A stretch of DNA of 58,502 nt from an uncultured Chlorobiaceae bacterium (GCA_903928225.1 CAIYPU010000153.1:1-58502); one strand, 5' to 3'; numbered from the stretch's first letter, positions 17,906-27,129 are shown. Numbers and translations are program-made. The notes: generated from the sequence alone by a model not told the origin.

Positions 17906-17965
17906 TAAGCCTTGCATTTCTTATTTCAAAGAGCATTTCACTTTGACAATCGACTGTAAACGCCC

Positions 17966-19930
17966 ATGTTCCTGAGTTCTGTCAGATTTCATATAATCAG
18001 GAACATTCCCCCGCGCAATCCGGATTTCACCGGGAAAAACCTGATTCTTGACGAAGCAAGAAAATTCCTGAACAACACCGTCGATAATTCTCCGAAACGA
18101 ATCATACTTACCGGCCCGACCGGAATCGGAAAATCTGAACTTGCCATTGAATACGCATACCGTTACTCTTCCGCATACCGGATAATCTGGCGGATCGATG
18201 CATACCATGGCATATCTGTACAGAACGATCTGGAAGATTTATGCGAAAAACTTTTCCCGGATCGCAAACCTGAGATACAAACACTCCATGACTGGCTTGC
18301 GAAGAACCCGAAATGGCTTCTGATTTTCGATAATGTTGCCGAGAAGGAGTCCATCAACGAATTTTTCCCGGAAAAAGGAAAAGGCCATATCATCATCATT
18401 ACCGATAAACCAGTGTCTTCGGCTATAGACAGAGAATGCCCGGTAGACAGCTGGAACCGGGACGAGACCGTCGCATATCTTCACAAAAAAACGGGATGCA
18501 TCAATGTCAAATCTGTCATCAGGCTTGCAGAAGCTCTTCCAGGGCTTCCGCTCGGGGTTGTAATGGCTGCCGCATGGTGCACGGCGAAACCTGATCAGCC
18601 CCTGGAAAACATACATCAGATGCTCACCTGTCTCGATCAACATTCAGTAGATGATGTTCCGGCAATTTTCACTGTTCTCTGCAAGCTTTGTCTCGGAGAA
18701 TTAAACGATATCCCACAGGCAAAACAGATTCTCATTTTTTGCTGTGTCCTGTCTTCATTTCCGGTCCCGGAATATCTTGTAAGAAGATCACTCGAAATTC
18801 ATCGAAAAATTTCAGGGACAAGTGGAATACCTGATGAAGCTACTTTCGCTCAAAGCCTCGATATACTTGAACAGCTTGCCCTGATCAAACGATCTTCATC
18901 ATCCGTCACACTCCATCGAATTGTAAAAAATGCACTCCTCTCGCTGGTAAATCATGCAGAGCTTGTTTCTTGCTGGGAAGCCGCGCTGTTGTCCCTGAAG
19001 GAGCTCTTTCCCGTTTCGAGCTATCATGATCCTTCAACATGGAAAGTCTGTGCCGACCTGTTTGAGCATGCCCTTTCTGTTTTGAGTGGCGTCAATGCAG
19101 ACACAAGCAATTCATGGAAGGAATACTGTCAGCTGCAGGACGCTGCAGCTATGTACCTCCATGCACGCATGTTTTTTAATGATGCCGAAAAACACTACAG
19201 AAACTCCCTTGAAATCAGGGAAAAGCTTCTTGGTCATGACAACCCTGAAGTTGCTACAACGATCAACAATCTTGCACTTCTCTATTGGGATTGGGACCGG
19301 TTCGACGATGCTGAATCGTACTATCATGAGAGTATAAAAATCAGGGAATCCCTTTTTGGAAAAAATCATCCTGAGGTTGCGACAAGCATAAACAATCTCG
19401 CATTGCTGCTTTGGGAACAGGAAAGATATATGGAATGCGAGGTTTTGTACCGGCGCGCGCTGCTCATCAGAAAAGAGGGGCTTGGAGGGCAGCACATCCT
19501 GACAGCAGAAAGCCTGAACAATCTGGCCGGATTGTTTTTTCGGATTAAAAAGCTCCATGAATCAGAATCCTTGTTCCGGAACGCACTTGAAATCTATGAA
19601 AAACAGCTTGGCGCTGGGCATCCTGACCTGATTACCCCGCTCACGAACCTGGCGGCGGTCATGCAGGCTGAAGAAAAGCATGAAGAACTGGAAACGTTGT
19701 GCTATCGGATACTGTCAATCCATGAGAGACAGCTTAAACGGAACCATCCCGAAATTGCGTCAATACTCTGCAATCTGGCAGGTGTCCTGGAAGCTCAGGG
19801 TAAATTTTCGGAGGCAATAGCAGTGTATCGGAGAGCTTTAGAAATCAATGAAAAAAACTTAGGGACTGAAGATCCGTCTTCGGAAGCATCAAGGCTCCGT
19901 CTTGCATTGTTAACCGGCATTATAGCATGA
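17966..19930 (+). CDS. STAND-class NTPase: NB-ARC domain with kinesin-light-chain TPR repeats
   Basis: 654 residues. An IPPRNPDFTGK leader typical of bacterial NB-ARC/TPR proteins is followed by the Walker A site GPTGIGKS (50-57), Walker B WLLIFDN (117-123), a sensor-like IIIITDKPVS and a GLPLG motif (193-197). A winged-helix-like region comes next. The C-terminal ~260 residues are tandem 42-residue TPRs of the kinesin light chain type (NNLALLYWDWDRFDDAESYY, NNLALLLWEQERYMECEVLY and so on). STAND proteins act as ligand-gated switches, and several are phage-defence sensors. No N-terminal effector domain is fused here; an effector could be supplied by a neighbour. It is flanked by two paralogous 78-residue genes. 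The start could be one of several; the N-terminus given is the longest plausible one. Confidence 0.88.
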   Translation: MFLSSVRFHIIRNIPPRNPDFTGKNLILDEARKFLNNTVDNSPKRIILTGPTGIGKSELAIEYAYRYSSAYRIIWRIDAYHGISVQNDLEDLCEKLFPDRKPEIQTLHDWLAKNPKWLLIFDNVAEKESINEFFPEKGKGHIIIITDKPVSSAIDRECPVDSWNRDETVAYLHKKTGCINVKSVIRLAEALPGLPLGVVMAAAWCTAKPDQPLENIHQMLTCLDQHSVDDVPAIFTVLCKLCLGELNDIPQAKQILIFCCVLSSFPVPEYLVRRSLEIHRKISGTSGIPDEATFAQSLDILEQLALIKRSSSSVTLHRIVKNALLSLVNHAELVSCWEAALLSLKELFPVSSYHDPSTWKVCADLFEHALSVLSGVNADTSNSWKEYCQLQDAAAMYLHARMFFNDAEKHYRNSLEIREKLLGHDNPEVATTINNLALLYWDWDRFDDAESYYHESIKIRESLFGKNHPEVATSINNLALLLWEQERYMECEVLYRRALLIRKEGLGGQHILTAESLNNLAGLFFRIKKLHESESLFRNALEIYEKQLGAGHPDLITPLTNLAAVMQAEEKHEELETLCYRILSIHERQLKRNHPEIASILCNLAGVLEAQGKFSEAIAVYRRALEINEKNLGTEDPSSEASRLRLALLTGIIA

Positions 19931-20024
19931 AATCCGGATAACTTATGAACAATTGACGAGCGCTCGAATAATGCCCTGTCGGGATAACGCTTCAACGACT
20001 GCATTGATTTTTATAAACAGTGGT

Positions 20025-20041
20025 GGTTTCGGACCGAAACC
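20025..20041. promoter_or_regulatory. Perfect 17-bp palindrome upstream of paralogue B
   Basis: GGTTTCGG-A-CCGAAACC is an exact inverted repeat of 8 bp arms around one base. It ends 22 bases before ATG 20064. The position and symmetry fit a dimeric-regulator operator or a small RNA hairpin near the ribosome site. There is no matching copy before paralogue A. Confidence 0.45.
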
Positions 20042-20063
20042 GTCCAACAACGCGTATATGCTT

Positions 20064-20300
20064 ATGTCAAAAACGCTGTGGCTGCAGGCAATCAGAATTG
20101 CATGGATCTCATACCTCCGGAAGGTAGGCCGACACATGAAACCTCAAAAACTCGAGAGGTACCTTGGGCAGAAAACAGATTTGGGCATGACGCTTGAAGA
20201 GTTTGCTGAAAACATCTTTATTGCTGGCTTTACCGCAGGGGAAGAGTACAGCAGAAATTCCCGGGAAGGTCAGTTGGAAAACACAGCAAAACTCAATTGA
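20064..20300 (+). CDS. Orphan 78-residue protein, paralogue B
   Basis: No family recognised. I chose ATG 20064 because it gives exactly 78 residues and a gap-free alignment with the protein at 17669-17905; the frame is open to an upstream ATG at 19953, but that extension has no counterpart. The N-terminus is basic and aromatic (LWLQAIRIAWISYLRKVGRH), followed by GMTLEEFAENIFIAGFTAGE and YSRN. There is no membrane segment. It follows the STAND ATPase gene by about 130 bases and is preceded by a perfect palindrome. The small size, the pairing and the location suggest a partner or effector of the ATPase; this is inference. Confidence 0.7.
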   Translation: MSKTLWLQAIRIAWISYLRKVGRHMKPQKLERYLGQKTDLGMTLEEFAENIFIAGFTAGEEYSRNSREGQLENTAKLN

Positions 20301-20397
20301 CCCTGCCGGAACCCGTGTAAATGGTATCGGTCAGAAAAATATAAAGATATTTAATAACGAATTCGAGACATCCTCATCAACATCAAATCGGCGCAAC

Positions 20398-20622
20398 ATG
20401 ATACATTCAGAATCCGCAAACATGTTTAAAAACGCAGTTGGAGTTGCCGGAGGTGCTGCCCTGATTGCTCCAATCGCGCCAATTGCCCCTCCGCTTATCC
20501 ACGGGCTTGCAGGGATCGCGGTAGTAGGGCTGGGAATTTTCGCCGCTGGAGCTCTTATATTGAATGGGGCGGAAGCATTGAAGGAAACAGGCGGTCAATT
20601 GATGAGTCAGAGAAAAAAATAA
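20398..20622 (+). CDS. Small Gly/Ala/Pro-rich hydrophobic protein
   Basis: Function unknown. 74 residues from ATG 20398; the frame is open further upstream but that part is not protein-like. Residues 9-60 are almost entirely Gly, Ala, Val, Ile, Leu and Pro (for example GVAGGAALIAPIAPIAPPLI and GIAVVGLGIFAAGALIL), consistent with two transmembrane helices, and a basic tail (SQRKK) ends it. Such glycine-zipper mini-proteins include bacteriocin-like peptides, toxins and small membrane scaffolds. It lies about 100 bases after the second 78-residue gene on the same strand. Confidence 0.6.
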   Translation: MIHSESANMFKNAVGVAGGAALIAPIAPIAPPLIHGLAGIAVVGLGIFAAGALILNGAEALKETGGQLMSQRKK

Positions 20623-20783
20623 CATCATCCGTTCATGCTCAGTCAAGTTTCCATCCTTACCGGTTTTCAAGCTGGTAAACAGATTGGATAGCAGAAATTG
20701 AGAAGGAAGTCACATCGAGTGAGCTTCAGGCAACATGATCTTAGCGTTATTTTTAAAAATGTGATAACGCATCCCGGGAACCA

Positions 20784-21710
20784 ATGCAGGAACTGCTGCC
20801 ACTGAGCTGGAGAAGAATTGACGGAATAAGGCCTCTCTACAGAGGCGTAACGCTGCCGTTATCCAGGATTCGCTGGATCAGTATGGCAGATATCCCCCAT
20901 CATTTCTCATTGCAGATCCTTTATGAGGACCTTTTAAAAACCTACCCGGAAGGATTTGTTCTGAGAGGATGTCCGCCTTCCATGGCCCGATTTTTTCATG
21001 AAATGAACTGCGGATGCTTGAGAACGGGCGCAGAAGCTGTTCTCGATCTGAAAAAACCTCATCTGAAAAGAAAAACAGTCGCAAGCTCTCTTTCAAGGGG
21101 AAAAAAACAGGGCTATACAGAGGAACTTGTTACGAACGAAGTCAATCTCAAGATGCTCGATGCATTCCGGAAACAGACCCGACATGCTGATAAACCGCAG
21201 CTCATGAACCTTTTCAGGGACGAAGCTGATTCAGCTTGCCGACTCTTTGTATTCAGGAATTTCGAAGGGAATTGGCTTGCTGCGATGACCCTTTCAGGAA
21301 GAGGACGGAATGAAATGCATACCGAGCTTATCCTTCGCCATAAAAACGCACCCGGCGACATTATGGAGTCCCTTGTTGCAGGAATTTTCATGATACTCGA
21401 AAGCGAAGGTTTGTATGAATGGAGCCTCGGCGAAGTCCCGTTCATCTTTTATGACGAAAGGACACCCGATCCTGATTCTTTAGAAAAACTGATGCTCTCA
21501 TTTGCTGCAAACAGCAGATATGCCTATGACCACGAATCGCTTTTCCGCTTCAAAAACAAGTTCGCTCCGGAATGGAGAACGGTCACTCTCTGCTCCAATA
21601 TATCCCCAAGTGCCCTTATGCTTGGCGAATTAGCCGTCTCGATGGGCTACAGCAAACTTCTTGTGCATCAGTCCTTTTCGGTACTGAAAAAACTATTGAT
21701 CCCTTTCTGA
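20784..21710 (+). CDS. MprF-like C-terminal (DUF2156) acyltransferase domain protein
   Basis: 308 residues. It resembles the cytoplasmic aminoacyl-transfer domain of MprF (two GNAT-like folds) without the membrane flippase part. Recognisable segments are SLSRGKKQGY, LMNLFRDEADSACRLFVFR, the core LYEWSLGEVPFIF, and the closing RFKNKFAPEWRTV, which matches the usual 'FK.KF.P.W' signature. In MprF this domain moves an amino acid from tRNA onto phosphatidylglycerol; stand-alone DUF2156 proteins may act on other acceptors. It follows the hydrophobic mini-protein by about 160 bases. Confidence 0.75.
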   Translation: MQELLPLSWRRIDGIRPLYRGVTLPLSRIRWISMADIPHHFSLQILYEDLLKTYPEGFVLRGCPPSMARFFHEMNCGCLRTGAEAVLDLKKPHLKRKTVASSLSRGKKQGYTEELVTNEVNLKMLDAFRKQTRHADKPQLMNLFRDEADSACRLFVFRNFEGNWLAAMTLSGRGRNEMHTELILRHKNAPGDIMESLVAGIFMILESEGLYEWSLGEVPFIFYDERTPDPDSLEKLMLSFAANSRYAYDHESLFRFKNKFAPEWRTVTLCSNISPSALMLGELAVSMGYSKLLVHQSFSVLKKLLIPF

Positions 21711-21838
21711 AAGAAAGCCAGTTACCGTAAACAATTACCAGACAACAGTTTTTTCATTCAGATTTTCCGGGGATGAGAAGCGGAAGCCGGATGATCGCTG
21801 GTTACGGTAACGGAAAGCTTCAGCAGCTTAAAGGACTT

Positions 21839-22459
21839 TCAGAGTATAACCTTGTCATGGCTTCCGACGATATCCCACTCTTCTTCACGCATCCGATATG
21901 CCATCTCCGAGTCGATCAGTCCCGGTTTCACAAAAGCCTTCCATACCGGCTTATGCATCCCCTGATGAAGGTATTTCCACCATTCACGAACAACTTGGGA
22001 AGCCTCTTGAGCCATAAAAGCAACGTCATCGATACGGAAAAAACCGATCGCCAGGTCTGCATAACCGTAGAGCTCGCCTGAATCCATTGAAATAGTGACG
22101 ACATAAACGTCATACCCCGGAAGATAGGTTGCATAATAGACTTCCGGCCAGGAAACTCCCTGCTGTTTATCCTCCCAGTCAATTGCAAAAAGGTGGGCAG
22201 GATAAATGACATCCGATCTCATCCGAACAGGCAGTTGCCATGTTTTACGCCCCTCGATTGCATCTCCATCTTCACTGATAGACAATCCTTTGGGCAACTT
22301 GCGCTGTATGGTGGCAAGTGCAATCTCCGCAACCTTCGAGGAATCGACAAGGCTTTTTTTGTCTTCTCCGTCATATGCCTTCTGAAGCCAGCGCTCAAGG
22401 ATGTACTGTTCCTCAACGGTATACAGTGATGGAATTACCATACTTTCATGAAAAATCAT
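21839..22459 (-). CDS. Conserved hypothetical protein, alpha/beta
   Basis: No family recognised. 206 residues; GGGGAGGTAAC directly before ATG 22459 strongly supports this start. The sequence is soluble, tryptophan- and tyrosine-rich (SWPEVYYATYLPGYDVYVVT, VREWWKYLHQGMHKPVW) and ends in an acidic tail. It has the pattern of a mixed alpha/beta fold, with a strand-rich middle (VYVVTISMDSGELYGYADLA). It is convergent with the MprF-like gene and single on its strand here. Confidence 0.75.
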   Translation of the reverse strand: MIFHESMVIPSLYTVEEQYILERWLQKAYDGEDKKSLVDSSKVAEIALATIQRKLPKGLSISEDGDAIEGRKTWQLPVRMRSDVIYPAHLFAIDWEDKQQGVSWPEVYYATYLPGYDVYVVTISMDSGELYGYADLAIGFFRIDDVAFMAQEASQVVREWWKYLHQGMHKPVWKAFVKPGLIDSEMAYRMREEEWDIVGSHDKVIL

Positions 22460-22736
22460 GTTACCTCCCCTATGGTCAAATTGGTTCGATAAAAATTTCA
22501 GAAAACCTGCTGTGCTGAAAAATGAAGGAATTGGCTACGAACACCCCGAGAGGGAAATCCGAAAAATCCACTGGCAATAGTCGCCAATTGAGTGTACACC
22601 AATTATTATCAAAGTTACATAATTTTTATAATTTTCATCATATTCATTGCAACGCATAGCAATTGTCGCACAAATCCGTGTACAGCTCTGCCTGTAAGAA
22701 AAGACGTAATTATCCCTTCAGTAATTAACGGGACAC

Positions 22737-23051
22737 ATGAGAGAAGAGAAGTATGTGGAAGCTGCAGATGCTCTGTTAAAAAATATGAATGCCGGCTTTG
22801 CGCAAGAATCGGAGGAAATTGAGGAAGATGAGTTTGAACGGAAGCTTGAGAACGCACTATGTTATCTCATAGGGTTTCTCCTTGAAAAAATTCGCAAAAC
22901 AAAGACAGAACTTGAGTCCGGAGAACATGCAGAAGGCAATCTCCATGGTTCCATTTATGCAGATCCCTCTTACAAATCGGATAATCCATTGAATAACGGA
23001 GAGAAAACGATGTATCCCGAAAAAGCAATCGTGAAACGCTACGAGGATTAG
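22737..23051 (+). CDS. Orphan acidic protein
   Basis: No family recognised. 104 residues, acidic N-terminal half (FAQESEEIEEDEFERKLENA) followed by a short hydrophobic stretch (LCYLIGFLLEKI) and a polar tail. GAGAGAAG close to the start is only a fair ribosome site. It lies after a 277-bp AT-rich gap (22460-22736) that must hold its promoter and that of the minus-strand gene. The hydrophobic stretch recalls the FIAGF block of the 78-residue paralogues only vaguely. Confidence 0.5.
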   Translation: MREEKYVEAADALLKNMNAGFAQESEEIEEDEFERKLENALCYLIGFLLEKIRKTKTELESGEHAEGNLHGSIYADPSYKSDNPLNNGEKTMYPEKAIVKRYED

Positions 23052-23118
23052 CGAACACAACCCGGTGAGGGGGACAGGAATAGCTTACGATCGTGCAATC
23101 AGAAATTCTTCCTGGCCT

Positions 23119-24120
23119 TCATTTCAGCATTTTGTGATCACGATACCATTCAAAAGCGCTCCGGATGCTCTGCTCATGAGGTTCCTGCCTCATATTGAGT
23201 TCCCGCAAAGCTTTTGATGAATCGAAATAGAGATATTCCGAAGCGACCCTGAACATGGAAAGATTGAACAGTTTCGATATCCGGTTCCTTATTTTGTAGC
23301 GGTCGAGGATGGATTTGAAGATTTTTCCAAGCCAGAACGGCAGCGGCAACATCACTTTCGGCGCACCGGTGACTCTTGAAATGGTATCGACAAGCTGTTT
23401 GTAGGAAACATTTTCTCCGCCGATGATATAACGCTCGCCCGTTCTTCCTTTTTCCATGGCTGTGATGATCGTTTCCGCCACGATATCCACATCGATCACG
23501 CAGACCCCGCCAAGCGGATAAAAAGGAAGACGCCGTTTATAGACATCGAGGATCAGACGCCCGGCGTTGAAATTGAGGTCACCCGCCCCGAATACGAAAG
23601 CCGGATTGACGATGACACAGTCAAGCCCTTTGCTGACCGCTTCCGTCACTTCGAGTTCGCCGAGATGCTTTGTGCGTGCATACTCGAGCTGGATAGAATC
23701 GAAATTCCATTGTGCGTTCTCATCGACCGGATTTTTTTTACCTCGGGCTATTCCGACGGCAGAAATCGAGCTGACATGGAGCACCCGCTTCACGCCTGCT
23801 TCCAGGGCTGCCTGCATGATATTTCGGGTACCAAGGACATTGATCCGGTAAAGCACATCCTTTTTACTGTCGCTGTCGCCCATGTAGGTAAGACCGGCCG
23901 AATGATAGACAATATCAATGTCTTTCATGGCGCTTTGAACAGAGGCTGGGTCGGTGACGTCGCCATAAACGAGCCGGACCCTGTCAAGCAGGGAAGCAAT
24001 GGCCGACAGATCGGAAGTTTTTCTGACAAGGATAAATACCTGATCGTCCGATGCGACAAGTTTCCGGACAAGACGGGAACCGATAAAACCGGTCGCTCCG
24101 GTAACGAGAATTTTTTTCAC
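23119..24120 (-). CDS. NAD-dependent epimerase/dehydratase, extended SDR (3-beta-HSD/dihydroflavonol-reductase-like)
   Basis: 333 residues. The N-terminal NAD(P)-binding motif is VTGATGFIGSRLVRKL, followed by VYHSAGLTYMGDSDS, HVSSISAVG and the catalytic YxxxK in YARTKHLGE. The C-terminal half has the substrate-domain segments GGVCVIDVDIVAE and GERYIIGGENVSY. Relatives act on hopanoid, sterol, flavonol or sugar-nucleotide substrates; the substrate cannot be told here. The start is GTG at 24118-24120 with AAGGA about 10 bases upstream. It is monocistronic on this strand. Confidence 0.88.
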   Translation of the reverse strand: MKKILVTGATGFIGSRLVRKLVASDDQVFILVRKTSDLSAIASLLDRVRLVYGDVTDPASVQSAMKDIDIVYHSAGLTYMGDSDSKKDVLYRINVLGTRNIMQAALEAGVKRVLHVSSISAVGIARGKKNPVDENAQWNFDSIQLEYARTKHLGELEVTEAVSKGLDCVIVNPAFVFGAGDLNFNAGRLILDVYKRRLPFYPLGGVCVIDVDIVAETIITAMEKGRTGERYIIGGENVSYKQLVDTISRVTGAPKVMLPLPFWLGKIFKSILDRYKIRNRISKLFNLSMFRVASEYLYFDSSKALRELNMRQEPHEQSIRSAFEWYRDHKMLK

Positions 24121-24236
24121 TGCAAATGATCCTTCAAATAATTAATACCCGATACAACTATCCGGAAAATTCGCAGCTGAAGTAAAGGGAGTGACGAGTC
24201 AACCGATAACCCCGTTGACGTTTTTAACCGGGATGT

Positions 24237-24286
24237 GGGGGGCTGTTTATCTAACTGGCTCTAAACATGATAAATAGCGACACCCC
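24237..24286. other. Bulged hairpin in the gap upstream of the epimerase gene
   Basis: CTGTTTATC (24243-24251) pairs with GATAAATAG (24269-24277) apart from one G-T wobble, and the stem extends by GGGGG with CCCCC (24282-24286) across a 5-base bulge. The surrounding 590-bp gap 24121-24710 has no convincing gene. A short open stretch near 24380 (MASMGVELPDTAGTSV...) may be a gene remnant. Confidence 0.35.
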
Positions 24287-24531
24287 CGAAAAATCGCAAA
24301 CCGGCACAGAGATCCAACGGAACCATAAAAAATGAATATAGTATTTGTGATTTTTATATGGAAGCTTGGCGGCGATTTTCATGGCATCAATGGGCGTTGA
24401 ACTGCCGGACACCGCGGGCACTTCTGTGTATAGCAGTGCGAAGTTATGTGCATGGCGGACGAATACCGGGAGCTCAACATGACATGAAAAGTCAGAATGG
24501 CAGGAGCAGGGAGTTTGTTCCGAAATACAAG

Positions 24532-24620
24532 TGTCATCCTGAACGATGCTTAGCGAAGCGAAGGATCCATTATTCTGCCAAACAATACGTTATGGATTCT
24601 TCGCTCCGCTCAGAATGACA
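24532..24620. repeat. Dispersed inverted repeat unit, copy 2
   Basis: Left arm 24532-24568 (TGTCATCCTGAACGATGC...GAAGGATCC) and right arm 24594-24620 (GGATTCTTCGCTCCGC...ATGACA) enclose a short loop ending AACAATACGTTAT. The loop and right arm match the copy at 32056-32146 closely. It lies between the epimerase and hypE, outside any gene. Confidence 0.85.
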
Positions 24621-24710
24621 GGAAAAAAGGAAAGGACAGGATTTCGATCCCGACTTGTCGGGACAACCCGGGCTATCGGGTTCGGAACAGAGAAAGACTG
24701 CCCGAATAAT

Positions 24711-25754
24711 TCAGCAGATTCGGGGCAACTGCTCCCCCAGAGGCAGGTCGATAACCCGCCTGCTTCCGAAAGCGGTGCGCATCACCACCATGCCGGGATG
24801 GTCGGCGACCACCGAACCGATGACGGCGGCATCCCGGCCGCAATCGAATGCCCGCATGACCTCGAGCACTTTCGATGCATCCTCCGCGGCGACGGAAAGC
24901 ACCAGCTTCCCTTCGTTGGCCACGTGGAGCGGATCGATGCCGAGCAGTTCGCACGCCCCGCGCACATCGTCCCGGACGGGGACCGTACCTTCATGGATCT
25001 CGATGCCTGCGGATGATGAAACCGCAAGTTCGTTCAGGGTGGCGGCAACACCTCCCCTGGTCGGGTCCCTCATGGCATGGACCGCCGGCACCGCTTCGAG
25101 CACCGCTTCGATCATGGCGTTCAGCGGAGCGCTGTCGCTCGTTATTCCCGACTGGAAGGAAAGCCCTTCACGGGTGGTCATGATGGCCATGCCATGGTCG
25201 CCTACGCTGCCGGAAAGAATGATGCTGTCACCGTGCCGGAGGTTTCGGCAGGACACCGACACATCCCGTCTGACGATGCCGATGCCGGACGTGTTGATAA
25301 ACAGCTTGTCGCACTGCCCTCTGCCGACCACCTTCGTGTCGCCGGTCACGATCATCACCCCGGCTTTCCTTGCGGCTTCGGCCATGCTCCTGACGATGAT
25401 TTCAAGCTCCTGCAGCGGCAAGCCTTCCTCGAGCACGAACCCGGCGCTGAGGTAGAGCGGGCGGGCGCCACCGACGGCGAGATCGTTGACCGTGCCGTTG
25501 ACGGCAAGCTCCCCGATGTTGCCTCCAGGGAAAAAAACCGGGCTGACGACATAGGTATCGGTAGTAAACGCCGCTCTTCCCGCGGGTATGTCGAATTTCG
25601 CCTGGTCGTCGAGCTGGTCGAGAAAGGCGTTCGAAAGATGGGGCATGAAAATCCGCTGCATCAGCGCCTGGGAAAAGCGCCCCCCCGCGCCGTGGGCCAT
25701 CTGGACGGTTTCATGCTGCTGTATCGGAAGGGGGCACGCCGGTGCGATGCTCAT
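24711..25754 (-). CDS. hypE: Hydrogenase maturation factor HypE (carbamoyl dehydratase)
   Basis: 347 residues from ATG 25752-25754, which overlaps the hypD stop by ATGA; a longer frame to 25868 lies inside hypD and is not used. It belongs to the PurM/AIRS fold: [34 protein letters not shown], and the ATP-site region VGDHGMAIM and [15 protein letters not shown]. The extreme C-terminus is PRIC, the invariant tail whose cysteine carries the carbamoyl group that HypE dehydrates to cyanide for the NiFe site. HypE receives that group from HypF, encoded upstream in the same operon. Confidence 0.96.
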   Translation of the reverse strand: MSIAPACPLPIQQHETVQMAHGAGGRFSQALMQRIFMPHLSNAFLDQLDDQAKFDIPAGRAAFTTDTYVVSPVFFPGGNIGELAVNGTVNDLAVGGARPLYLSAGFVLEEGLPLQELEIIVRSMAEAARKAGVMIVTGDTKVVGRGQCDKLFINTSGIGIVRRDVSVSCRNLRHGDSIILSGSVGDHGMAIMTTREGLSFQSGITSDSAPLNAMIEAVLEAVPAVHAMRDPTRGGVAATLNELAVSSSAGIEIHEGTVPVRDDVRGACELLGIDPLHVANEGKLVLSVAAEDASKVLEVMRAFDCGRDAAVIGSVVADHPGMVVMRTAFGSRRVIDLPLGEQLPRIC

Positions 25755-26848
25755 GGGAATGAAACGTTTCGGTGATAGTTGTAATAGGCGGCGCACGCTC
25801 CTTCGGAGGAGACCATGGTGGCGCCGAGCGGATGCAGCGGTGTGCACTCGCGGCTGAAAGCCGGGCATTCGTCAGGCTTGAGCTTGCCCTGCAGCACGCT
25901 TCCGCTCATGCAGAGCGGCGATTCGGAAGCGACGATATGGGAAACCCCGAATTTTTTTTCGGCGTTGAACCGGTCGTACTCCCCGCCGAGGCCGAGCCCG
26001 CTCATGGGAATCATGCCGATACCCCGCCACTGCCGGTCCACCACTTCAAAAACCTTCCTGATAACATCCTGTGCGGCCGGGTTACCTTCCCTCTGCACCA
26101 CCCGTCCATACCGGTTCGCAACGCCGGGCGTTCCGGCTTCGAGCATCTCCACGGTCTTCAGGATGCCTGCAAGCAGGTCGAGCGGTTCGAAGCCGGTGGG
26201 CACGATCGGCACGCCGAATTCGGCGGCGATCGGCTCGTACTCGCTGTAGCCCATAACCGCACAGACGTGTCCGGCGGCAAGGAACCCCTGGACGCGGTTC
26301 CCCGGCGCGGAAAGGATCGCCCGCATTGCCGGGGGCACCAGCACCTGGCTGACGAGGACGCTGAAATTCGCCATGCCTTCGCGGGCTGCCTGATAGACCG
26401 CCATGGCATTGGCCGGGGCTGTCGTTTCGAAACCGACGGCAAAGAACACCACCTCTCTGGAAGGATTCTCCCTGGCGATCTGCAGCGCATCGAGCGGCGA
26501 ATAGACGATACGGACATCTCCGCCTTCGCTGCGCACCATGAAAAGGTCCTTCGTACTGCCCGGGACGCGGAGCATATCGCCGAAACTCGTGAAAATAACG
26601 TTCTCCTGCGAAGCGATGGCAAGGGCGCGTTCGATCGATTCGAGCGGCGTGACGCAGACCGGGCAGCCTGGGCCATGCACGAGCTCTATCCCTTCGGGAA
26701 GGAGCTGGTCGATGCCGTTGCGCATGATGGAGTGGGTCTGCCCTCCGCAGATCTCCATGATGGTCCAGTGCCGGGTCGTTTTGCGGGAAATCTCCTGCAA
26801 CAGCTGCCGGGCAAGCTGAGGGTCGCGGAACTCGTCGATGTATTTCAT
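25751..26848 (-). CDS. hypD: Hydrogenase maturation factor HypD
   Basis: 365 residues from ATG 26846-26848 ([16 protein letters not shown]). HypD is a [4Fe-4S] protein that, with HypC, assembles the Fe(CN)2CO unit. Seen are [27 protein letters not shown] with the redox-active cysteine pair, [13 protein letters not shown], and a C-terminal set of cysteines ([21 protein letters not shown]). The open frame before the start (to 27034) overlaps hypC and is not coding. The stop overlaps the hypE start. Confidence 0.96.
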   Translation of the reverse strand: MKYIDEFRDPQLARQLLQEISRKTTRHWTIMEICGGQTHSIMRNGIDQLLPEGIELVHGPGCPVCVTPLESIERALAIASQENVIFTSFGDMLRVPGSTKDLFMVRSEGGDVRIVYSPLDALQIARENPSREVVFFAVGFETTAPANAMAVYQAAREGMANFSVLVSQVLVPPAMRAILSAPGNRVQGFLAAGHVCAVMGYSEYEPIAAEFGVPIVPTGFEPLDLLAGILKTVEMLEAGTPGVANRYGRVVQREGNPAAQDVIRKVFEVVDRQWRGIGMIPMSGLGLGGEYDRFNAEKKFGVSHIVASESPLCMSGSVLQGKLKPDECPAFSRECTPLHPLGATMVSSEGACAAYYNYHRNVSFP

Positions 26849-26856
26849 TGCCGGGC

Positions 26857-27129
26857 TTATTTTGCTGCTGAACAGGGCATTTCGCCGTCGTGATCGAAAG
26901 CGCCGCTGTCGATCAGCTCCTGCCAGAGTTTGAGGCTTTCGGCAGCTTCGTCCTCGTCGATGACCTTGAGCGCGAAACCGGCATGCACGATGGTGTACTG
27001 TCCTTCGCGGATCTCGGGCACATATTCGAGGCATGCCCGCGTCTTCGTGCCGTTCACATCGACGACACCCATTTTCAGGCCGTTTTCCAGCGATATCTCA
27101 AGAAGCTTTCCGGGTATTGCCAGGCACAT
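26857..27129 (-). CDS. hypC: Hydrogenase maturation chaperone HypC
   Basis: 90 residues, normal size. It starts with the diagnostic MCLAIPGKL, where Cys2 binds the iron being loaded and, after Met removal, contacts the hydrogenase large subunit precursor. A beta-barrel core follows ([20 protein letters not shown], then [15 protein letters not shown]). The gene ends 8 bases before hypD. It is about 117 bases downstream of hypF. Confidence 0.95.
   Translation of the reverse strand: MCLAIPGKLLEISLENGLKMGVVDVNGTKTRACLEYVPEIREGQYTIVHAGFALKVIDEDEAAESLKLWQELIDSGAFDHDGEMPCSAAK

Noticed and set aside
22737-23051. Third member of the 78-residue family
   Set aside because: Only a vague hydrophobic match to the FIAGF block; no gap-free alignment and a different length and charge.
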